A stretch of 64,000 nt of DNA, taken from Streptomyces sp. NBC_00513 (GTDB lineage: Bacteria > Actinomycetota > Actinomycetes > Streptomycetales > Streptomycetaceae). Positions 58,332-64,000 of this stretch are shown here, piece by piece; positions within the stretch are counted from its first letter, which is position 1; each line of letters opens with the position of its first letter. The notes beneath the pieces were generated by a model. That model saw only the letters and a list, made by a program, of their open reading frames with translations, made no database searches and was not told the DNA's origin. The stretch spans positions 7,192,001-7,256,000 of the forward strand of contig NZ_CP107845.1 in the NCBI RefSeq assembly GCF_041431415.1. The letters run 5' to 3'. Both the position numbers and the translations under genes were made by a program.

Positions 58332-59635
58332 ACATCCTGATCACCGGGGCCACCGGCTTCCTCGGCGGCCACCTCGTCGACGCCTGCCTGCGCGAGGGCC
58401 ACCACGTACGCGCCCTGGTCCGCGAGGGCGGCGACACCGCACGGCTCGGCTCCCTGCCCGGTGTCGAACTCGCCGTCGGCGACCTGACGGACGAGGACTC
58501 GCTGCGCGCCGCCGCCGCGGACCGCGACACGGTGCTGCACAGCGCCGCCCGGGTCGTCGACCACGGCAGCCGCGCACAGTTCCACGAGGCGAACGTCGCC
58601 GGCACCCGCCGGCTCATGGACGCGGCCCGGGCCGCCGGCGCCGGCCGGTTCGTGTTCGTCTCCAGCCCCAGCGCGCTGATGCGGATCCGCGAGGGCGACC
58701 GCCTCGACATCGACGAGTCCACGCCCTACCCGGACCGCTTCTTCAACTTGTACTGCGAGACCAAGGCCCGCGCCGAACAGGACGTACTGGCGGCCCACAC
58801 CGAACGGTTCACCACCGTCGCCCTGCGCCCGCGCGGCATCTGGGGGCCGCGCGACCACGCCGGCTTCCTGCCCCGCATGATCGGCGCGATGCACGCGGGC
58901 CGGCTGCCCGACCTGTCGGGCGGCAAGCGGGTCCTGGTCTCGCTGTGCCACAGCGACAACGCCGTCGCCGCCTGCCTGCGGGCGGCCACGGCACCGAGCG
59001 AACGCGTCGGCGGCCGGGCGTACTTCGTCGCCGACCGGGAGCGGACCGACCTGTGGGCCTTCCTCACCGAGGTCGGCCGGCTCCTCGACTGCGCACCGCC
59101 CGGACCGAGGATCCCGCTGCCGGTCGGCCGCGCGCTCGCCGGCGCCGTGGAAGCGCTGTGGCGGCTGCGGCCCGGTTCCGAGGGGACCACACCGCCGATG
59201 AGCCGCTACATGATGGCGCTGCTCACCCGATCCACGACGTACGACACCGGTGCGGCCCGACGCGACCTCGGCCACGAGGCGCCGCGTGACCAGGCGGAGG
59301 GCGTCCGCGAACTGGTGCGGTGGGTGGAGGACATCGGCGGGGTCGACGCGTGGACCCGCCCCGGCGCCACACCGCCCCGCGGACGCCCGCCCGGCCCGGA
59401 CACCGAACCCCCGTCCGGGCCCGGACCCCGCTCCGCACCCGTGCGGCCCGGCGCACTGTCGCCGGGACCCGTGCACGCCGATCAACCCGTGCCCCGCTCC
59501 GCACCCGAGCCGTCCGGCGCAGACGTACCCCGGCCCGTGCGGGCGTCCGGGTCCGCGGGAGGGCCCGTGTCCCCGCCGCCGGGCCCCTCCGGCACCGCAC
59601 CCGCCCGTTCCGAGCGAGGAGGCACCCCGCGATGA
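58328..59635 (+). CDS. lstD: OleD/LstD-like NAD(P)-dependent 2-alkyl-3-ketoacid reductase
   Basis: A 435-residue extended SDR of the 3-beta-hydroxysteroid dehydrogenase group. Cofactor motif TGATGFLGG (residues 6-14) and active site Tyr142/Lys146 in YCETK. It should reduce the keto acid made by LstA/B to the hydroxy acid used by LstC. After the enzyme fold (about residue 345) comes a 90-residue Pro/Gly/Ser-rich tail with no predicted structure, not expected in this family. Overlaps both neighbours by 4 bases (GTGA, ATGA). Confidence 0.85.
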   Translation: MNILITGATGFLGGHLVDACLREGHHVRALVREGGDTARLGSLPGVELAVGDLTDEDSLRAAAADRDTVLHSAARVVDHGSRAQFHEANVAGTRRLMDAARAAGAGRFVFVSSPSALMRIREGDRLDIDESTPYPDRFFNLYCETKARAEQDVLAAHTERFTTVALRPRGIWGPRDHAGFLPRMIGAMHAGRLPDLSGGKRVLVSLCHSDNAVAACLRAATAPSERVGGRAYFVADRERTDLWAFLTEVGRLLDCAPPGPRIPLPVGRALAGAVEALWRLRPGSEGTTPPMSRYMMALLTRSTTYDTGAARRDLGHEAPRDQAEGVRELVRWVEDIGGVDAWTRPGATPPRGRPPGPDTEPPSGPGPRSAPVRPGALSPGPVHADQPVPRSAPEPSGADVPRPVRASGSAGGPVSPPPGPSGTAPARSERGGTPR

Positions 59636-62600
59636 ACCGTCCCCGACCCACCCCCGCCCACCGCTACCGGCGCCCGGTCTCGCCCACCGAGCGGCTCTAC
59701 CTCGCCGCCGAGCACGCCCGAGGCGCCATGGCGCTGCGCATCCTCGTCGAAGGCGAGGGCGTGCCCGCCCCCGACCGTCTCCGGGCGGCGGTGGCCCGGG
59801 CCGCCGAGGCCGTCCCCGGCTCGCGGCTGGCCCGGCGGGGCCCGCTGTGGCACGCCGACGGGCCGTTGCCCCGCGTCCGGTACGCCGACGCCCGCTCCGC
59901 CACGGCCTTCGACGTCTCGACGCCGGACACGGCCGCCCTGCTGTACGGCCCCGCGCGGCGGACCGACCCACCCGGCTGCGAGGTGCTGGTGGTGCCCGGT
60001 CGGGCCGCCCCGTCCGCCGCCGACGAGGGCGCGCCGCCTGGCGCCCGCACCACGCTGGTGTTCAGCGTCTCGCACGCCCTGATGGATGGCCACGGCGCCC
60101 TGATCTGGGTACGCGAGGTCTTCCGCGCGCTGCGCGGGGACCCGGCGCGACCCGCCCTGGGACCCGACACCGACCGGGCACTGCTGCGCCGGCTCGGCGC
60201 CGGCGAACGCCGCCCCACGCTGCCGCCCGACCGGCCCTCACCCCTCGGCCGGGCCCCGGCAGGCCCCTCGCGGACCCTGTGGCTGCGCAGGACCCTGCCC
60301 GGACACCACTCTGCCCTCACGGCCCGCCTCGCCCAGGCCGTCACCGACGCCTCGGGCCGGCCCGGTCGGATCATGGTCCCGGTCGACCTGCGCCGTCACC
60401 GCCCCGGCGTCACGGCCACCGGCAACCTGACGCTGCCGCTCTTCCTCGACCTGAGCCCCGGCGACGACTGGACCGGCCCGCACCTCACCCTGCTGCGGGC
60501 CCTCGCCGAAGGCCGTGAACTCGCCTCCGGCTTCGAGTCGGCCCTCGCCCCGCTGCCCCTCGCCGCGTCCGCCCTGTTGCTGCGCGCCGGCCAGGCAGCC
60601 ACCGGCCGCGCCGACCGCCACCTCGCCTCGGCCGTCGTGTCCCACCTGGGCCGACTGGCCCCGGAGGACTACGGCGGAGGGGGCTTCACGGCCACCACGG
60701 TCTATGCCCTGCCCGTCCACGCGCCCCTGGTACCCGTCTCGTTGGTCGCGGCCGAGACCCCCGCGGGGACCGAGCTGACGATGGGGGTACGGGGCGGCCC
60801 CGATCTCGCGGATCGCGCGGAACGCTTCCTGGACCGGGCCCTGGCCCGCCTCGCACCCACGCCCGAGCCGTCCCCGACCGTCCCGCCTCCCGGCGTCCCG
60901 TCCCCGACCGTCCCGTCCCCGACCGTCCCGTCTCCCACCACCCTGCCCCCGTCAGCCCCGTCAGCCCCGTCAGCCCCGTCAGCCCCGTCAGCCCCGTCAG
61001 CCCCGTTCCCCACCACCGCGCCCCGGCCGGTCCCGGTCACCACCGGGACCACCGTGGTCGACCTGCTCCGCGCGCAGGCGGCCCGTACACCCCAAGCGGT
61101 CGCCCTCGACGGGCCCGAGGGGGAGGTCACGTACGCGGAGCTCGATCGCCGCTCCGACGTCGTCGCCCGCGAACTGGCAGGCCGCGGCGTTGTCCGCGAG
61201 GACCTCGTCGGGCTGATCGTGGACCGGTCGCCGGCGGGCGTCACCGCCCTCTGGGGCATCCTGAAGGCGGGCGCCGCCTACGTGCCCCTCGACCCCGCCC
61301 ACCCCGGCGAGCGGATCAAGGAAGTCCTCCAGGAGTGCGGCGCCCGGCTGTGCCTGACCCAGCGCCACCTCGCCGACGCGCTCACGGTGTCCGTACCGTG
61401 CCCGCTGATCCAGACCGAGGACGTCCTCGACGCCCCCGACACGGCGGTCGGAGAACTGCCCCCGGCCCCCGGGCCCGGGGACCTGGCGTACGTCATGCAC
61501 ACATCCGGTTCTTCCGGGCGTCCCAAGGGGGTGCGGATCGAGCACGGCGGCCTGACGGGGTTCGTCCGGTGGATGACCGACGTCTGTCGGGTCGACGAGG
61601 ACACCCGCTTCGGGTTCGCCTCCTCCTACGCCTTCGACATCTCCTGTTTCGCCTTGTTCCTGCCGCCGGCCGCCGGCGCGACCACCGTGCTGGCCCCCAA
61701 GGCCCCCTCCCGGGCCACGCTGCGCCGTCTCCTGCACGACCACCGCGCCGACACCCTCGCGCTCACCCCCTCGCACCTCGCGCTCTTCGGGGACCGGGCG
61801 GTCGTACGCACCCTGCTGCTCGGCGGCGAGCCGCTGACGCCCGCCGCCGTCCGCTCGGCCCGGGCCGCCTTCGGCCCGGACTGCCGGATCGTCAACGGCT
61901 ACGGGCCCACCGAGGCCACCGTGGCCTGCCTCGCGCACGTCGTGGACGGCAGTGAGACGACGGCCACCATCCCGCTCGGTACCGCCGGTTCCGCGACCCG
62001 CGTCGAGTTGCTGACCGAGGGCGGCCGGGTGATCGGTGCGGGGGAGGAGGACCTCGGCCGGACCGGTGAGATCGTCGTCAGCGGCCTCCAGGTGTCCCGC
62101 GGCTACCTCGGTCCTCCCGACGGGACGTCCTCCGCGTTCGGCACCCGCCCCGACGGCGTGCGCTTCTACCGCACGGGCGACCTCGGGCGCCGGCTGCCGG
62201 GCGGGGCGGTCGAGTTCGCGGGGCGCGCCGACGGCCAGCTCAAGATCGCCGGACACCGGGTGGAACCCGCCGAGGTCGTCGCCGCGCTGGAGGCGCACCC
62301 CGCGGTGAGCCGCGCCGTCGTGGCCGCGCGCAGCCGCCCCGGCACGACCACGCCGGTGCTGTGCGCGTACGTGGTGCCGTCGACCCCGGAGGAGCCGGTG
62401 GCCGCGACGGCCCCGGATGCCCTGGGTGCCGGTCCCCCGGACCTGGCAGCGGTGCTGCGCGCCGAGCTGGCCCGGCGGCTTCCCGCCCATTTGGTCCCGG
62501 CGAGGATCACGACGGTCGCCGACATTCCCCGCACGGTCAGCGGCAAGGCTGACCTCGACGCGCTGCCCGACCCCTTCGGGGCGGGCGGGCCGGAGGGGGA

Positions 62601-62883
62601 CCCCGCGACGGCGGGCCCGACAGCGCTCCGGGACCGGGTCGCCCGTCACTGGGCGGGGGTCCTCGGGGTGGACGCGGGGGTTCTCACGGAGGGCGCGGAG
62701 TTCCGGCTCCTGGGCGGCGACTCGCTGGCCCTCGTCGAGATGCTCGACGCCGTCTCCTCGGACCTGCTCACCGAGGCCCAGGGGCGCTGGTTCATGAGCC
62801 GCCTCGAATCCCTCGTCCGAGACGTCACCCTCGACCACGTCTGCGCCCACGTGGAAGCCGCCCGGAAAGAGGTCCCCGCGTGA
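59632..62883 (+). CDS. lstE: Single-module NRPS (condensation-like, adenylation, carrier), LstE-like
   Basis: A 1083-residue protein. Residues 1-415 resemble a condensation/acyltransferase domain with HALMDG (HxxxDG, about 148-153). A repetitive Pro linker spans about 415-460. The adenylation domain (about 465-975) has HTSGSSGRPKG (about 623), NGYGPTE (about 755) and YRTGDLGRRLPGG. A carrier domain with GGDSLAL (Ser about 1031) ends it. By manual alignment the specificity code reads D-I-F-L-L-G-G-V-A-K, with no clear match. It should load an amino acid and esterify it to the beta-lactone alcohol, as LstE does with leucine. AGGAGG precedes the ATG. Confidence 0.85.
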   Translation: MNRPRPTPAHRYRRPVSPTERLYLAAEHARGAMALRILVEGEGVPAPDRLRAAVARAAEAVPGSRLARRGPLWHADGPLPRVRYADARSATAFDVSTPDTAALLYGPARRTDPPGCEVLVVPGRAAPSAADEGAPPGARTTLVFSVSHALMDGHGALIWVREVFRALRGDPARPALGPDTDRALLRRLGAGERRPTLPPDRPSPLGRAPAGPSRTLWLRRTLPGHHSALTARLAQAVTDASGRPGRIMVPVDLRRHRPGVTATGNLTLPLFLDLSPGDDWTGPHLTLLRALAEGRELASGFESALAPLPLAASALLLRAGQAATGRADRHLASAVVSHLGRLAPEDYGGGGFTATTVYALPVHAPLVPVSLVAAETPAGTELTMGVRGGPDLADRAERFLDRALARLAPTPEPSPTVPPPGVPSPTVPSPTVPSPTTLPPSAPSAPSAPSAPSAPSAPFPTTAPRPVPVTTGTTVVDLLRAQAARTPQAVALDGPEGEVTYAELDRRSDVVARELAGRGVVREDLVGLIVDRSPAGVTALWGILKAGAAYVPLDPAHPGERIKEVLQECGARLCLTQRHLADALTVSVPCPLIQTEDVLDAPDTAVGELPPAPGPGDLAYVMHTSGSSGRPKGVRIEHGGLTGFVRWMTDVCRVDEDTRFGFASSYAFDISCFALFLPPAAGATTVLAPKAPSRATLRRLLHDHRADTLALTPSHLALFGDRAVVRTLLLGGEPLTPAAVRSARAAFGPDCRIVNGYGPTEATVACLAHVVDGSETTATIPLGTAGSATRVELLTEGGRVIGAGEEDLGRTGEIVVSGLQVSRGYLGPPDGTSSAFGTRPDGVRFYRTGDLGRRLPGGAVEFAGRADGQLKIAGHRVEPAEVVAALEAHPAVSRAVVAARSRPGTTTPVLCAYVVPSTPEEPVAATAPDALGAGPPDLAAVLRAELARRLPAHLVPARITTVADIPRTVSGKADLDALPDPFGAGGPEGDPATAGPTALRDRVARHWAGVLGVDAGVLTEGAEFRLLGGDSLALVEMLDAVSSDLLTEAQGRWFMSRLESLVRDVTLDHVCAHVEAARKEVPA
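60952..61005 (+). repeat. 9-bp tandem repeat, 6 copies, in the lstE linker
   Basis: Six exact copies of TCAGCCCCG encode (Ser-Ala-Pro)6. Just upstream (60882-60940) are degenerate 15-bp units encoding Thr-Val-Pro-Ser-Pro. Together they form a flexible interdomain linker. Confidence 0.95.
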
Positions 62884-63587
62884 TCTTCATAGGTGACGGA
62901 GCCCTGGTGCGACGAGCCGTCACCCACGCCGCCGCGCGGGGGCACGCCGTCGACCTCGTCTGCTGCGAGGACCCGCGGGACGCCGCGGGCGCCCCGCACC
63001 TCGCCGCCGACGTCAACACACGGGCCGCGGACCTTGCGGGGGCCTCCACGGACGGGATCGTCTGGTCCCTGAACAACCGTCGGATCCTCCGCGCACCCGT
63101 CCTCTCCCTGGGCCTGCGCATCCTCAACATCCACAACGGCCTCCTCCCACGCCACCGGGGTCTGCCCTCGGTGGCGCTCCTGTTCGCGCTGCTGCGCGGC
63201 GACAGCGAGTACGGCGCCACGCTGCACGAGGTCGACGCGGGCATAGACACCGGACGGGTCCTGGCGGACCGGCGCTTCCCGATCGGCCCCGACGACCGCC
63301 ACCACCAGGTGATGCTGCGGGGGATCCGGGCCTGCCAAGCCCTCTTCGAGGAGACGCTCGCGGCCGTCGTCGACGGAGCGGACCTGCCCGTGGGGACCGT
63401 GCGACCGTACGGACCGGAGAGCTACAACGGCCTGCGCGCACTGGACCGGTTGTCGGAGTACCGGGACCACCCGGCGTTCGCCCGGGCCACGGACCTGGGG
63501 CCGTTCGCCGTGCACGCACCGGAGTTGGCCCACGCCGTGGCGGCCTTGAGAGGCGATGGCTGGGACCCGGTGGCGCCGCAGGCGTAG
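62880..63587 (+). CDS. lstF: Methionyl-tRNA-formyltransferase-like N-formyltransferase, LstF-like
   Basis: A 235-residue formyltransferase with the catalytic Asn83 and His85 in NIHNGLLPRHRG and Asp119 in EVDAGIDTG, the signature of 10-formyl-THF-dependent enzymes. It lacks the C-terminal tRNA-binding domain of methionyl-tRNA formyltransferase, as expected of a small-molecule enzyme. In the lipstatin pathway LstF formylates the amino group of the ester-linked amino acid. The GTG start overlaps lstE, and a strong hairpin follows. Confidence 0.85.
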   Translation: MIFIGDGALVRRAVTHAAARGHAVDLVCCEDPRDAAGAPHLAADVNTRAADLAGASTDGIVWSLNNRRILRAPVLSLGLRILNIHNGLLPRHRGLPSVALLFALLRGDSEYGATLHEVDAGIDTGRVLADRRFPIGPDDRHHQVMLRGIRACQALFEETLAAVVDGADLPVGTVRPYGPESYNGLRALDRLSEYRDHPAFARATDLGPFAVHAPELAHAVAALRGDGWDPVAPQA

Positions 63588-63597
63588 CGGTCCGCAC

Positions 63598-63640
63598 GCA
63601 CCGTACGATCCGCGAAATGCCGATGCGGTTCGTACGGTGC
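63598..63640 (+). terminator. Terminator after lst-like operon
   Basis: A 16-bp stem with one mismatch (63598-63613 with 63625-63640) and an 11-base loop starts 11 bases after the lstF stop. It is directly followed by three TGCGTGGG repeats (63638-63661) and then by degenerate GGGCCGGAG-containing repeats to about 63865; no gene is supported between 63588 and 63873. Confidence 0.7.
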
Positions 63641-63661
63641 GTGGGTGCGTGGGTGCGTGGG
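63638..63661. repeat. 8-bp tandem repeat, 3 copies
   Basis: Three copies of TGCGTGGG, followed by related GTACGCGGG units. Simple intergenic repeat with no evident function. Confidence 0.7.
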
Positions 63662-63873
63662 TACGCGGGGCGCGTGGGTACGCGGGCGAACGCGGGTCCT
63701 CGGTGCGACGCGGGCGGTCCCGGGAAGGGCGTCGAGCGGCAGGAACCGAGCGACGGAATCCGAGTCGCAGGATCCGAGCGTCGGTACCCCGGGCCGGAGC
63801 CGAGCGTCGGTTCCCCCGGGCCGGAGTCCGAGCCTCATTACCCGGGCCGGAGCCCGAGGGCAGGACCCGAACG

Positions 63874-64000
63874 TCAGTCGTTGAGGCTCTCGGCGAGCTG
63901 TCCGCCGAGCTCGTTGGCGGTCTGGCCCAGGTCACCGCTGGTCAGAAGTGGGTCCAGGGCGGATGGCGCGGTGAGCGACGCGGGTGGGGTGTCGGCGTGG
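63874..64000 (-). CDS. 3' end of an unidentified minus-strand gene (partial)
   Basis: The last 41 codons of a gene running in from beyond the window: the residues end in LLTSGDLGQTANELGGQLAESLND before a TGA at 63874-63876. The Leu/Gly/Ser-rich, helical tail and good codon bias suggest a real, possibly secreted protein, but too little is present to name it. Confidence 0.55.
   Translation of the reverse strand, partial: HADTPPASLTAPSALDPLLTSGDLGQTANELGGQLAESLND

Overview
The window is high-GC actinomycete DNA and almost certainly comes from a Streptomyces or close relative. Codon third positions are strongly G/C, GTG and TTG starts are common, neighbouring genes overlap by GTGA or ATGA, the rare leucine codon TTA is nearly absent, and typical Streptomyces families are present (a conservon with its P450, ECF42 with a DGPF partner, LAL regulator, DUF5709). 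I see no rRNA, tRNA, CRISPR array, insertion sequence or prophage.

Layout. 0.1-4.6 kb: three AraC-type regulators around an HSL-type alpha/beta hydrolase. 4.8-8.8 kb: argG, which looks leaderless with an ARG-box-like site over its -35, then an NlpC/P60 hydrolase and a FUSC-type membrane protein. 8.8-11.9 kb: katG divergent from a furA gene broken by a 5-bp tandem duplication, with a palindrome lying across both facing promoters. 11.9-16.7 kb: a small membrane protein, a TetR/short-chain dehydrogenase pair and a PadR/acyl-CoA dehydrogenase pair, each pair with a clear palindromic operator. 16.8-20.8 kb: a Ser-rich exported protein, a two-component system and a CAP-domain protein. 21.2-25.6 kb: a complete conservon, cvnA to cvnE. 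25.6-27.7 kb: a terpene synthase coupled to a SAM methyltransferase. 28.2-35.4 kb: a tandem Mop protein, a DUF5709 protein, an Abhydrolase_9 membrane protein, and an APC antiporter / CPBP protease / arginine deiminase group. 35.5-41.0 kb: a large LAL regulator, then a second terpene synthase with a P450. 41.5-53.9 kb: an MscS channel, an FMN reductase, an OAT2-like ornithine acetyltransferase, a MurG paralogue coupled to a sugar epimerase, a two-component system, a TetR/MFS pair under a 53-bp palindrome, and a DGPF/ECF42 pair.

The most striking region is 54.2-63.6 kb: six tightly coupled genes in the order and with the domain content of the lipstatin (lstABCDEF) beta-lactone operon. Two OleA/FabH-like thiolases condense two acyl chains, an OleC-like ligase and OleD-like reductase form the beta-lactone core, a condensation-adenylation-carrier NRPS adds an amino acid ester, and a formyltransferase caps the amine. 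A promoter with inverted and direct repeats precedes the operon and a strong hairpin follows it.

TTA codons occur at the 5' ends of lstA, the terpene-locus methyltransferase, the P450 of the second terpene locus and the LAL regulator. I infer that all three specialised-metabolite loci and the regulator depend on the bldA tRNA, that is, on developmental control. The last 127 bases hold the 3' end of a minus-strand gene that continues beyond the window.
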